This document shows positions 1 through 11,418 of a stretch of 64,000 nucleotides of DNA, piece after piece. Under the pieces are notes generated by a model, which was given only the letters and a program-made list of their open reading frames with translations, searched no databases and was not told the origin of the DNA. The DNA lies in NCBI GenBank assembly GCA_015039365.1, contig WION01000137.1, positions 1-64,000 of the forward strand. The letters are read 5' to 3'. Position 1 is the first letter of the stretch, and every line of letters begins with the position of its first letter. This DNA comes from Amanita rubescens (taxonomy: Eukaryota; Basidiomycota; Agaricomycetes; Agaricales; Amanitaceae). Position numbers and translations under genes: made by a program.

Positions 1-2574
1 TACCTGACCATCGGCTGCGACTGCTGATTTTGAGGTTTCCTTCACCGCTACTGACGAGGAGCCAGAGATTATAGATTGAGCCTTGGGGATGTTCTCTTCC
101 GCTGCTGTTTCTTCTGGCATGGGCGTCGACGCTCGCTCTGGCTGCCTCAGGAAACTGTTTATTTTATATTCGACCCCAGCAGGTATCTGGTAGTAGCGGC
201 CAACGTGATATTGCCGTAAATCTTTACCATTTTCTTCTCTTAAATCGGGTTGAGCTCACTTACGAATGTGCATGATTTAGGTTACTTACGCCGTCAGCAG
301 AAAATCAACGTGTATGTCCACCAGCCGGGATCCAGATCTCGCCTCAACACGTAGAACCTGGTCTCCTAGATGTTCTCGTATCCTGCCGTATAGACCCTTT
401 TCTCGATGGTCTCCAACTACGACGACCCAAGTGTTAACAAGCTCTTTATAACGGTCGTGGTAATGCTCGTTGAGCGACTCGGGTGCCTCTGAGGCATGCT
501 GGGATGTACGCCCTTTGGCGCCGTCTATCTCCAGAAACCAAGTCGGCACCACAAACTACAACCACAATTACCATACATAGGTTTCGGATTCAGCACGAAA
601 GATATTGACTTACCTTTGTGTTCGTGTCATGCTCAATCACTTCGACGCTTGTCTCAGCAACGCAGCTAGCCTTTCCCACTTTATGATAATGAGGTGATGT
701 GGGGCATATACTTGCACCACGTCGTTGACTTGGATTTTAAGAGGAAATCCCTGCTCATGATAGTCATACGGAATAAGTTGCCAAGATTTTACATCAAACT
801 ATTTTGAATTCATTACTTTAATCGAGGGAGAAAACGGCATCCGTACCTCTTCCTTTAGCGCGCGATCGAATACGGCGACTTGATCATCCTCAGTAGATAC
901 CACCCAGCCTTCGCGATCGGAATGATGTGATGATTTCATGACCTTCACAGCGTCGCCAACTTCATAGAACCTTCGGACGTGTTCGGCATCTACTGTTATA
1001 TATTCCTGAGTGCCATTCATGCGTATAGATACTTGGTCAAAGTGAACGTTGTCGACGATCCCCCGCACTGTGCCCGGTTTCATATCAACTTCCACCTTGT
1101 TCCCGATCTCGATAGGAGCAGCGACATGACATTCATATGACCATCGCATGAATTCCGGAGATGGAGCTGGAAAATTAAGTTGCTTGGCACCGATAGCCAT
1201 TCCCTCAGCAAATAGTTTCAGTTCACTTAATTTTGGCCCAATGCCATCCGTATGCAGCGCCCCAACCGGGACTGTGAAAACAGCAAAAGGCGGGATATAC
1301 TCATCCCCATCCCTTTCGTCGTTCAGCCGATATATTCCCGGTCCAATGGTCTCTAGCTTGTGGCGACGTCCAGGATACCAATACACGTTTGGATCGAACA
1401 GGTGCGCCATGTCCAACAATTCTTGTGGCTCCCCGATTGCCTTGGGATGTAAAAGCCGAGGTAACCTTTTTGTCTGGCGTTTTGTTCGTTCCGCCCCATT
1501 CGGATTGCAAGAGACGTCACTCGCAATTGCAACAGGTAGCCGCGGGATCAAACAAATATTGACCATGGGCCCGTTTTGCATTTCATGAACAAATGCGAGA
1601 TCACCTGCGTACTTGATTATATTCCGATTGACGTCCATGCTCTTCAGTACCGGAGCCTTCTGCAACCTCACCCATGACGGAGACACAACATGGGGTGCCA
1701 TAGAATGACAGCGCAGCCATGCTACTCGCTCTTCAACAGGCACGAGCGAAATGTCCAATGGATGACGAATCGTGGATAAGTCTCGACAAAGCTTCTCTAC
1801 ATGTGCTCGAGAACAGGATTCAACGCCTATCCACGTGCGACAAGCCACAGGCAAGATTACCGACAATGCCAATTCTGGGTGACGCTGGAGACGGCTGTGC
1901 AAGAGAGCAAAACTTTCCAATTCTTGTCCTGCCTTCATTACGTACGTTTTGTGTCAGATTTAGAGATGTCGTAGGTACTATGTCGACTTACTCGTACGCG
2001 AACTCTCCAAAAGTTGGGGTCGTTGACAGAAGGTAGCGGTCGCATGATGCGCTCAGTAAATATGGTCATGTTCTCATCCACCTCATTTTCGCTGCCTTCT
2101 TCGTTCGCCGCTGTGGCTTCATACCTATTGATGATGGCATCCAAATGCGAATCCAAAGGGAGGTTGTCATTATCTGATCCCGAAGCTACCAGTGCCTGCG
2201 ATATAGCTGAGGAGCTGAGTCCTGGTATATCAGAATTGTTATCGATGAATTCTAGAACTGCATTCGAAAGTCGAGTTAATCAATATTGACGCGTCTCGCG
2301 CGCGTAATGACTTACGTTCGTTCTCGATGTAGTCTGCTTCCTCATCGCTTTCACCACTTTCTGCGGCTTGGATGTCCAAAAAATCACGTACATCAAACTA
2401 GAAAGTGTTTAGTGAGGATATTCCACCCAAATCCGTTCTGATATTATACCATCGACTTCCTTCTTTTCCGTTTGTTTCCTTGTTCTTCAGTATGAGTTCG
2501 TTTATTCTAGTACCACGAGATTAAGCAATTGAAATTCTTGGGTGCACGGTACTAGCAGTTTTTACCATAGCCAT
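1..2574 (-). CDS. SPT5-like NGN/KOW-domain protein (3' end outside window)
   Basis: Multi-exon gene read leftwards; its C-terminus lies beyond base 1. The probable start is the ATG at 2574, followed by short exons. An acidic N-terminal region (about 1950-2400, rich in Asp/Glu and containing FLDIQAAESGESDEE) precedes a segment that reads like an NGN domain (from FWRVRV at about 2000 into the block 1938-1620). A KOW-like stretch follows (AGDLAFVHE, then VNICLIPRLP). Further KOW-like segments and a low-complexity tail lie at 286-552 and 1-240. This order matches transcription elongation factor SPT5. Known for the family: Agaricomycetes carry many extra, divergent SPT5-like genes beside the true elongation factor. 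I infer this is one of those paralogs rather than the essential subunit, because the KOW parts are weak and the gene is small. Its role is unknown. Confidence 0.65.
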
Positions 2575-2599
2575 GTTCAATTCTGCTACTTTACGACGC

Positions 2600-3480
2600 G
2601 CAAAGGAAGAAGTCAGATAAACAGTAACAAACTGTTAGCCAGGGACGAGAGGCAATTCCGTAATTGGCAGATCCCCGCAACCTAATCGGAGGCGGAGTTT
2701 GCCGTATGTCCCCCCGTCGTAACTCTACTGTTGGCACCAACTTGTTCCGTCCAGAGTCCAAGTTCCGCCAGTTCTTCCGTTTGGACTGGCGCTCGTACCT
2801 GCCCTCGCGGTGCATTCCTGCCCACCTGCCGCAATCGATCTGCTATGGATTAGTAGAAGGCACAGCTTTTTTTGAATTGAATTACCAAAATGGCAAAATC
2901 AAAGAAAAGGGAAGATTTAATTCGAAGTCATGTGCGTTTAAGTTTTGAATGGCATGCCGCACATCATTATACTTATTTGCACGTACGGCAGCGATTGCTG
3001 TTACACTCGTGTTTCGGGTCTGGGCTGGTTGTCGTTGACTGGAAGGGTGAGAGGTATGGTCCTAAGTAGCTTTCAACTGGCTATGACTTTAGCTAATGTC
3101 GGATATTGTAGAGAACGCTTCTTGCACCGTCTCTTCCCGTTCTAAGTCTGTCCGGACTTGTGCTGGCGCCTCCCCTGGCTTAGCATTGATGACAGAATCA
3201 ATTGTTGATAAATTAGAATGCAGTGCTAGCTGGTTCAGGAACGACGTTCTTGGCACCAACACATAAGAGGAGAAGATTTCCGACGGGCGTACCCACCCCC
3301 CTCCTTCGTGCTCATGGTTCTTCCCCACGTAGTGCTGAGTATGAAGCCATGCCTTTTCGTTCTGGGCATCAGAAGCTGAACAAGATAAACTTAGAATTCA
3401 CCAGAGACTTTGTCGGACCAAGTCGCGTCCCGCCTCCTTCTTACCGACATGCGGTACCTTCGGCCCCTTGGCCCTGGATA
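2600..3480. other. Intergenic stretch, no gene recognised
   Basis: This gap separates the divergent SPT5-like and CorA-like genes and should hold both promoters. Open frames of 60-95 codons occur on both strands, but none shows a domain, signal peptide or consistent splice structure. Confidence 0.5.
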
Positions 3481-3499
3481 GATGTACGGGACGGTTAGT

Positions 3500-5649
3500 A
3501 TGGTGTCGTCAGAAGTTCAAATCGACTTATTATCACCAGGTGTCGATCAGGGGCTACTAAACTCAGAGGAACCACCGGTGCCCGACGATTGTGACCACAC
3601 GGAGTGCAATGGCGCTTGCTGGAAAAACTACCCTCAGTCTCGCTTTCCCAACTGGACATTGAACCAAGTGAAGAAAAGCAAAATTCATGACGCTATTACG
3701 GAGTACGACCGCACCAAGAAATGCGTGATATTCAAGCTAGACGTTGATAAGGAGGGTATATTTCACGATGGTGGAACAATGGATATGAACGACTCAAATG
3801 ACGTTACGGTGTTGGACAAGGAGTGGGATCGATTCAAGGCTGATAACGTCCGTTTTTTCGCTTTTTTTCGAGCCGATCGAAAGAAATAATCCTTTTGTAG
3901 CAAAAACCGAAAATGAGAGTGAGGGCATTATTTGTGGAGAATATGACGGGGCCTGCTCTGCGCATGCTTGGCGGAAAGTAGGCCAATCTTCACTATATTC
4001 CTTCTAATCCCAATGCCGCCGATCCCCACAGGTATAACATTGAGCCGGTCTTCTTCTCTTCGTCATTGAACTGGATCCCCTCGCACTTTCAGGAGGATTT
4101 ACGACACGGCGTTGGCGATCGTGCGTGTATCGGTTATTTGCCTGATCTTGTTCTGAATACTTTCAGACATATCAATTATCCTTCCTTTCGTACAGTCGCT
4201 AAATGCAGAGAATATATCGCCTGTTATGCACGGTATTCCAGGTCTCGGAAGATTGTGTAAGTCGTCTCTTTTACTACTCGCCCATGAGAAGTTAAGTATC
4301 GTTGAATGATTAGTTTCGCAAATGATCGACATACATGCGCCGTTAAGACTCGAGTCAAGTGAGCCACGGTTTATACCTACAATATATGATGAGACTGATC
4401 ATGTTGTAGATAATAGAACACTCATTTTAGATCTCCTCTCGGTACATCTAGTTCGCAATATTGCAGGGAATACTATGATTTCATTCCATGCAAATTTCGG
4501 TCTCCCTACTACAAGAGCATTTTATCTATATGAAAGGCTACAATATGCTGGTCCGTCGAATGTGGTTACGTCATGCTATGGTTTACCCGCTTGATAGGTC
4601 GCAACGTCTATTGGCAAAGGATGCTGAGACAAACTGACGATCCGACATTCCTCCTATTGATCGTCATCTGGCATGCGATGTACGCATGGGATGAAGCCTT
4701 CCAGCGTCTCTATGAGCATATATGCGTGGTGGTAAGTTGTTATACATTAGCATGGGCGATTATGCTCTGACCCTGGTTATATCTAGGAAATGGGTGTGAT
4801 CCAGATATCATCTAGGGATACGGATGGGCTGCACGTCATCCGCGCACATCTTCTACAGTATTCTTCTTTATTAGTTGCGTTTAAGAGGACTGTCACCTTC
4901 ATCTTAAACACGCCGAACCCTGCTCTTACTCACGCTCAAAAAAGTAAATCTGATCCTTTGCTTCGCAGGGAGTGTGCAACTTTGCTAGAACAGATCGAAC
5001 GGCTAGATAGAGAGTGTTCAAGGCAAGACAGACGGTTGAAGGACATCGTTGATCTCGTGAGTATTTCCCACTGACCTAATTCCCAATGGACTGGATGACG
5101 ATCCACCTGAAGATCGACAGTAAAACCACGCTAAGGATGACAGAGGCTACGGTCAGCGATAGTGGTGGTAAGTCTCGGTATTACCAGCTCCTTTGGATTG
5201 GATATCAATTAATATAACATAGCTGTAAGTATTCGAATCTGTACGAAGAAATAAGCAGGGTTCGACGTTGACCGTCAAATTAGATGAAGCAAATAGGCTA
5301 TATTACTATGCAAATAGCCTATCTTACCATGGTTTTCCTCCCAGCAACGTTTATAGCGGTATGCTCTCCCTCCTACGTGCCGGCCTCGCCCATTGACATT
5401 ACCAAGGGCATATTTGGCATGCACGTGCAAGGAATTGACTCTGGGCGAGCCACTTTATCACAATACTTCGAAACGACGGTTGCTCTGACGGGGATAACCG
5501 TTTGGATCCTCGTTGCCTTGTTAAACAGGGAAATGTCGTTCTGGCAAAGGGTTGGGTGGCCGGTCTACTTTATCTACTACGCGATCGAGAAGGTTAGGAA
5601 ATCAGAAAGGTTCAAGGACGAACGAATGTTGCCGAGGTTCAGTCGCTGA
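3500..5649 (+). CDS. CorA-like Mg2+-transporter-domain membrane protein
   Basis: Multi-exon gene with a large soluble N-terminal part and two C-terminal membrane segments, the layout of CorA/MRS2-type channels. Clear joins: exon 1 ends at 3847, intron 3848-3900, then QKPKMRVRALFVEN; a second intron ends just before YNIEPVFFSSSLNW at about 4032; others near 4119-4168 and 4553-4600. The C-terminal helices are IAYLTMVFLPATFIA (about 5310) and TTVALTGITVWILVALL (about 5480). Between them an intron precedes GIFGMHV, so the family signature GMN reads GMH here. The start could also be the in-frame ATG at 3482. Known for the family: Agaricomycetes have many such CorA-like proteins, often annotated only by this fold. 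Ion selectivity cannot be inferred, especially with the altered signature. A small in-frame duplication (KQIGYITMQIAYLTM) precedes helix 1. Confidence 0.8.
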
Positions 5650-5962
5650 GATAAGACGAGATAAGACTTCACTAGGCCCTCACAGGCCTTAGTCTATCAG
5701 CGTCTTTTTTTGTATGTGCAAATTGTTGTATCTATATCCCGAGGTAGTGTTGCGCACCATGACATTTGGACTCCTGAGCGTAACGCGTGACCGGGTGACC
5801 CAGTGGTTACCTTACCAGTCTAATTCCTACAAGCCCTACTCCTCAGGAATGGGGGGTCGACTAACAAAAACAGGAGCTTATTACGTTGAAAAAAGGACGG
5901 TCCTGCCATACACTTTCATAAGTGGGTCTTTGCAACTCGCTATTCCAGCTTCCAGCCACGGC

Positions 5963-7861
5963 TTACATAACCCTCATCGACATTCTTCCAGATTTTGCCT
6001 TTACGACATCCTCTGGGTTTTCCTCTCGAATCTGGAACTGGGGAACCTCCTCCAGAGAGAGCCTCTGCTTATATTCACAAACCATCCGATCCCCCTGCTC
6101 TTCCGCATCCGCTCCCGTTACCAACACAGCCGCACATACCACCAGTTCCAATGGCCGTGGTAGTTTCATCATGAGTAACGCGTTGCAGGAATATTCGCTT
6201 CCAGGGTTGTCTGGAATCGGTACCCTGGCTTTGTAGTAGCAATTTTTCGACGCGTCAAACAGAAACCACTGAACGTCATTCCGGACTGACTTGGGCCCAA
6301 AGTAAACGGCTGCGTACTCCGCAAGAAGGCCGTTCGGCGTACAGATGGCGTCGTATTCGCCTGAGATGGCCATAAAAGACCCTCCCTTTTGCAGCAGAGC
6401 CTGCGGTGCCCAGAAGAAGCCAGGGACCTTGAGCTTCGGCCCGGACATAAATATGACATTAGGTGGGAGTTTTTCAACCTGAAGCAGAAAAGTTCTCATC
6501 CGTTCATGTGGAGGTAGGTTTATCAACTCTCGTGCATCGACATTCGCCAGACCGGCAATGGCCAGCGTCTCGTCTTCAGCCCTACTCGTCGTCCTCCACA
6601 CTAGGGAACGCACTATATCACCGATTCTAAATGCTCCGGAATCCATGCGGAGGGAACGTTGGTACTTAGTCAGTCGGAAGATCTCGCTACACAGGTTTGT
6701 CAAGAGACAGTCGGTGAGATCTTCTCCGACAGGAATCAGATCATCGATGTTCTTCAGGCCATCCGCAAAAGCAAACATAAGGCAGCGGGCTAACAAGCCT
6801 TCTTGCAAAGTCCAAAGGCGATGCATCCATCCGCACGATAGGATGGAAAGCAGTTCTTCCTCCAAAGGGGCAGATACCGAACAGTTTCGGATCCCAGAAT
6901 CCAGCACAAGCGTTGCACTCGCATCTCTGTAAGTTTTCGCCATGAGACCAATCGCCCGCTTCCGCAACTCTCGCTTTTCGGGGACGCACAGCGAATCTAT
7001 CCAGAATGCACCCGTGTCGCTAGATAGTATTTGTTTCACCTTTTTTGAAAGACCCTGAATCTGACATGTCGGAAGCCCGCCCTCTGTCGTACTCCCCAAC
7101 CCATCTGCCCAGACATGAGATATTGCGACGTAAGAAATCTCGGACGCTCGAAGAACTAAGAGCTCATTCTTCATCGAGTCGTATTGTACAACGGGAATCT
7201 CTCCCAATTGTAGGGCCTGTAGGACTGCCTCTAACGGAGGTTTTATGAACGGACATTCGCACGAAGGCACCACATGCCTATTGCGATACGTGCTAGTGTC
7301 GATATTATCGATAACACACGCTGCAGCACTGCATTTTGCATGACCATCACTGCCATCACGGACGAAGGGGCTCTTTGTGCTTGCGTAACCCAAAGCACAA
7401 ATCCCACTGCTGCCAACAACCCTAGTGACGAACGGGCACCATCCACTTTGAATCATGTCCTTCTGATGAAGGTCGGCGACACCATCTATGAACGACCAGG
7501 AGAGGCCCTGTCGAGGCACGTATGGGAACATTCGCTTCGAAGACGTCAGAGCTTCTCCGATGGCGGCAATTGCTAGTAGAATTGAAAAATGAGAATCTTG
7601 AGGAATATGGTCCAGCCGAAAACGGCTCAGACTGGGTTGTGTGACTTCGAGAAAGAGTAAACGGTTCGCGAATGATAATGTTTCTTCGGCGCGCTCCGCC
7701 CACTGACGGCATTTATTGATATCGGTCCGGGCGAGTTGTCGTATCCGATAACGCCAGTCGGCTAGCAGGTTCGGGAGGTGGTCGTCGACAAGGACTGTAT
7801 ATCCGTCTTTATTTGATAGAAGGATACTTTCGGAAAGCTTTGTCTCCATGACTGCCTCCAA
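5963..7861 (-). CDS. HET-domain (heterokaryon incompatibility-like) protein
   Basis: Uninterrupted 632-residue frame. The HET signature blocks appear in order: YVAISHVWADGLG at residues 244-256, FWIDSLCVP at 286-294, MAKTYRDASATLVLD at 317-331 and GWMHRLWTLQE at 344-354. Residues 1-200 look helical and hold no domain I recognise; the C-terminal 270 residues carry no obvious NACHT or repeat region. Known for the family: HET domains trigger regulated cell death during non-self recognition in ascomycetes; in basidiomycetes they are expanded but mostly untested. The ATG at 7861 opens the frame and is followed within five codons by a second ATG. The gene faces the CorA-like gene tail to tail. Its biological trigger is not visible from the sequence. 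Confidence 0.85.
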   Translation of the reverse strand: MEAVMETKLSESILLSNKDGYTVLVDDHLPNLLADWRYRIRQLARTDINKCRQWAERAEETLSFANRLLFLEVTQPSLSRFRLDHIPQDSHFSILLAIAAIGEALTSSKRMFPYVPRQGLSWSFIDGVADLHQKDMIQSGWCPFVTRVVGSSGICALGYASTKSPFVRDGSDGHAKCSAAACVIDNIDTSTYRNRHVVPSCECPFIKPPLEAVLQALQLGEIPVVQYDSMKNELLVLRASEISYVAISHVWADGLGSTTEGGLPTCQIQGLSKKVKQILSSDTGAFWIDSLCVPEKRELRKRAIGLMAKTYRDASATLVLDSGIRNCSVSAPLEEELLSILSCGWMHRLWTLQEGLLARCLMFAFADGLKNIDDLIPVGEDLTDCLLTNLCSEIFRLTKYQRSLRMDSGAFRIGDIVRSLVWRTTSRAEDETLAIAGLANVDARELINLPPHERMRTFLLQVEKLPPNVIFMSGPKLKVPGFFWAPQALLQKGGSFMAISGEYDAICTPNGLLAEYAAVYFGPKSVRNDVQWFLFDASKNCYYKARVPIPDNPGSEYSCNALLMMKLPRPLELVVCAAVLVTGADAEEQGDRMVCEYKQRLSLEEVPQFQIREENPEDVVKAKSGRMSMRVM

Positions 7862-7989
7862 AAGCCCAAACGTGAGATGACTTTGAGCAGAGGCAGCACT
7901 TTCTTCGCTGGTGGCGGTCCGACTTTTGAGATAGTCCTTGAATGATAATAGAGGGTACCCATCGTGCTTTCCCCCTAACCAAGGCGTAG

Positions 7990-9080
7990 GCTTAAAGGTG
8001 TGTCGGTGAACTGCAGGTGCAAGAGGGGGTCTAGGAAGGTGTGAAGGTGATAAAGGATGCTCTATATATCATTAGGAATTTCAAATTAAAGCGAAGAATG
8101 TCTTGATCACGTACCAGCGCACTCGGATGACATAGAAGCAAAAAGATGGAGTAATATTTATCGCCTAGGCAGGTAGCGTTAAGTTGGCGGGTTTGGAGTA
8201 GAGGTGAGCTTCACTACCCGTCTTCGATATTTTGAGTGTCCGAACATGGCCGACTCAGCTTGCTAAACTTGTTGGAATCACGCCGCATTAGTTCCGGGAC
8301 GAGGGGAGGAGGTGGTCTGGACACTGCAAATGAGCCACAGTATTAATTAATATTCTGTTGAAACAAGTCACCAGTTGTCCCCAGTAAGTTCGACAATATT
8401 CTCCAAATGCCTACTCGTTTGACGCTGATACCTTAGTCAACTATTAGTACACGTTTAGACACATCGGCTGAAGCAAAATTATCGCACAGCCCTGGACCAA
8501 TCTGATCGATGTGGACTCATGGCATCGTCAACTTGCTCAAGACTCGGATACGATGCAGACTCCTACCCAGTCTCCCGGAGCGGCGCTGATGCTTGACGAT
8601 GTTATGTTCACATTGAAAGGCTCAAACTCTGGGATCTCCGGCTTACCCTCTTCCGAGAAGTCCAAAATACAACTTCAACACTACCACGATCATGCCGCTC
8701 TGCGTAAATGAGCTGGTAGGTACCGTTCAAATATACATTACCTCCCAACGTCTTTGTTTCCAGTCGGTTTAACGTAAATCGTTATTTCCAAAACTCTTCA
8801 GCAAAATCTTCGATGTCACGGCCACGTAGACAAAAATTATTACGCTGTGCAAGAGGTCAAATGTCCAGATGATGTTGTAAGCACCCTGCTCCTTGACGAC
8901 GAAGTGACGCCTTCAACGTCTTGTAACTGAAAGGTTTTAGTGAATTGCGCTCATCGATGACCGATTTCCTCTGCAACGGTGCAGCCGCTTAGAGATTTAA
9001 TGTATCGGAAGCCACAATTCCAATTGGTAACTCAGTGCTAGTACTGCGCATATAATCCTCTTTCGACAAGTCATCCAAAC
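7990..9080. other. Intergenic stretch, no gene recognised
   Basis: Lies upstream of the HET gene and downstream of the small secreted protein. The longest open frame (8511-8711, plus) has no recognisable feature. It presumably contains the HET promoter; I see no repeat or RNA gene. Confidence 0.45.
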
Positions 9081-9084
9081 ACTA

Positions 9085-9586
9085 TCAAGTTTTCCCTCCG
9101 ACCACATGTGGCACCAAGACTATCATGTAGCGTGGATATTGTCTATTTGAGAGGTTCTCCGCAAATGCGCATAACCTGCCGTCATCGTAGAGACGCATAA
9201 CTTCTTGGATGACGTCTTTATCCTTCGCATTTGGAAAAAACCCTCTGATCATGGCATCACGTTCAGCGCCATATCCGTCTGTCAATTGATATAAAGGATC
9301 AAGCAAGGGTGTGCCTCCCATTAGAGCGTCCCGCTGATCGTAGATCACCTCAAGTTCTCTCGAGCCAAATACAAGATTGTGGCCAAGTACTGTTTTAAGT
9401 TCTGCAATTGTTTTGGGAGTGGCTCGTTTCTACGAAAAACTAGTTAGTGGTGGGACGTTAAGAGGTGCGAGGTAGCATGGGACGTACTGAGATGGTTTGA
9501 ATATCGTTGTTATACCTAGGGAGCAATGGTAAGGCACATACTGTGGAGATGAAGACGAGGAGGATGGAAATGATAGAGAGTCGCAT
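9085..9586 (-). CDS. Small secreted protein, 147 aa, two exons
   Basis: Exon 1 is 9586-9488, the intron 9487-9430 (58 bp, GT-AG) and exon 2 9429-9085; the frame stays open across the join. The N-terminus MRLSIISILLVFISTVCA is a good signal peptide with likely cleavage after Ala18. Residues 34-35 at the exon junction are Lys-Arg, a candidate Kex2 processing site, leaving a mature chain of about 112 residues beginning ATPKTIAELK. The mature part is not cysteine-rich and contains no domain I recognise. It could be a secreted effector, a structural cell-surface peptide or a small secreted enzyme inhibitor; none of these can be chosen from sequence alone. The signal peptide, clean intron and intact frame support a real gene. 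Confidence 0.65.
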
Positions 9587-9589
9587 GTT

Positions 9590-10680
9590 GTGAGTCTTTC
9601 AAAGTTCGTTCTGAGGGCCAGCCTGGGTTGAATAAAGGGAAACCGTTCGCCTTTAAGCTGAAGACCCTGCTCCGCTCCGGGTTTCGGCATATGACAGCAC
9701 ATGGCGCGTTGTCTTGAATCGTTGACATGATCATGATGCGACGACAGCGAAACGACCAAACTTCTCACTTCACGGTTAAAAATAGTGTAGCATGAGCGTT
9801 AACAGGTCGCCTGGATCGTGATCTTACACAGCCGGTATTGTTACGGATTGTTACTGTCGTTCAGCCATTTCCAGCGAATTCCGCGTGATTGAACAGCCGG
9901 AATGCCTCAGGCGCAACAGATCCGTTCGGTCAAGGGCAGCAAGCAGGTTTCTTTGAGAATTCAAAAATGTACCTCCAGGCGGTACGACGTGGAGGGGATT
10001 CATTCACGTATATCTATATCGTTCATCTTTGAAATTCCGTTTGCATAGTCAGTAAGAGCAGAACGTGCCACAAGTTAACGAACGTTCATTCATTTTCGAC
10101 GCGACTTGTCTTATCGAGTGATCCTTGGCTATCCTGGGACGTAAGACGTTGATCTGGAGGTGTCATGGACTTGGCTCGAGCAGAATGGAATAAGATCCCG
10201 GGCAATATCACGACTCTCCAAAATTGGATTTTCATCGCGAATCTCGCGAAAGATCCAATAAGAATATCCTGACGCTTGTCGATGTAATCAGGCGGGAGAC
10301 AGCACCGATGTGGAGTTTATAAATGTTGAGGTCGCATTTGGGTGGTGGATGGGCGGGTGTGGATCAAGGTGTTGGCGGCAGCGTGAATGAAGGATTTGAG
10401 GCCTGCGGAAGAGGGTCAGGGTATATACAAAACGGGATGAACACACCTTCGTAAGTACTGGACCCTTCTGTCCGTCTCCATTGTTTTCCACTCGCGCCGT
10501 ATAGCCTGAACAGCCCACATGTCCCTTTGCTTGATAGGACGTTATGTAGTCGACACATTCATATAACGAGAAGAGGGGTGTTCAGAGCCGAAATTACAGC
10601 GCTGGCGAGGTGATTTCTCCTTTCGCCTTATCCTCCACATACCAGGCCGTGGTGGATGTTGGCAGCGTATGCTTCATACA
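9590..10680. other. Intergenic stretch with possible decayed sequence
   Basis: Between the small secreted protein and the phosphomannomutase relic. Short open frames on the minus strand near 10290-10560 might be remains of the missing 3' part of the relic or unrelated DNA; I could not match them to anything. Confidence 0.35.
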
Positions 10681-10685
10681 AATAC

Positions 10686-11138
10686 TTCTTAATTAGTATA
10701 TCCAAATCCGCAGTATAAACTTAACCAGCACCTTATACCTATCCTCGCCGAAGAATTCGATCAAGGGCTGAGATTCCAATTTCCGACCTTATACACCGTC
10801 AACCCATTGTTCGCAAATGCGTAGTCAAAATCCTGGATGGCTAGCGGAAGATGACACGATTACCAAACCTGCAATTAATCAACGAGAATCTAAATGATGC
10901 ACCGCACCATCGCTACCCCCTACTGACAGCTGTTCCGAGATTTTGACCATATCTGACCCTCCAACAAACCCGGTCATAAACTGTTTGCATAGAGCGCGCA
11001 AAGTATACGTAGATGAGATGCCACCTGGGTAGGGTGTAAATATAGTAAGACCTGAATGATAACGGAATCTGACCGGAGCGCTGGCGTAAGAGTGCCGTCA
11101 ACATCGAAGAGAAGGAGCTTGTCTAAGAAGGCCCCCAT
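10686..11138 (-). pseudogene. Phosphomannomutase (SEC53/PMM) relic
   Basis: Starts at the ATG 11138 with MGAFLDKLLLFDVDGTLT, the eukaryotic phosphomannomutase N-terminus with its catalytic DxDGT motif. After one intron the frame reads LRALCKQFMTGFVGGSD (about 10945-11000), and after another FDYAFANNGLTVYK (about 10780-10830); both are PMM core motifs. Then the frame breaks: the next homologous block, PLIEFFGEDRYKVLVK, lies in another frame, and the RYIADLDI motif survives only as ...LR, a short deletion, then DLDI. The C-terminal third is not found. PMM converts mannose-6-phosphate to mannose-1-phosphate for glycosylation and is essential, so a working copy must lie elsewhere. Splice acceptors for the middle introns are estimates. 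Confidence 0.75.
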
Positions 11139-11418
11139 ACGGAAATGGGGGTGTTCAGGCTACCATACTTATGGGGACAGATGGCGAGGGGCAACAGAGT
11201 AACTGGGACCAAAGAGCGTGCTCGAGATTAAAGCACCATGGCCCATACCAGCTATGAATACTCTAGAATAGCACAAAGTGTGATCAGATGCTGACATCTT
11301 TGTGCAAGGTGTTGAGAGATAAAATGTGCAGGCTAATGACTTAAGTAAGCATTAAATACATGACACTTCACGCTTTATAGGTAACCGCCACCAACGAGCC
11401 AAACATTTTCCGGAGACG

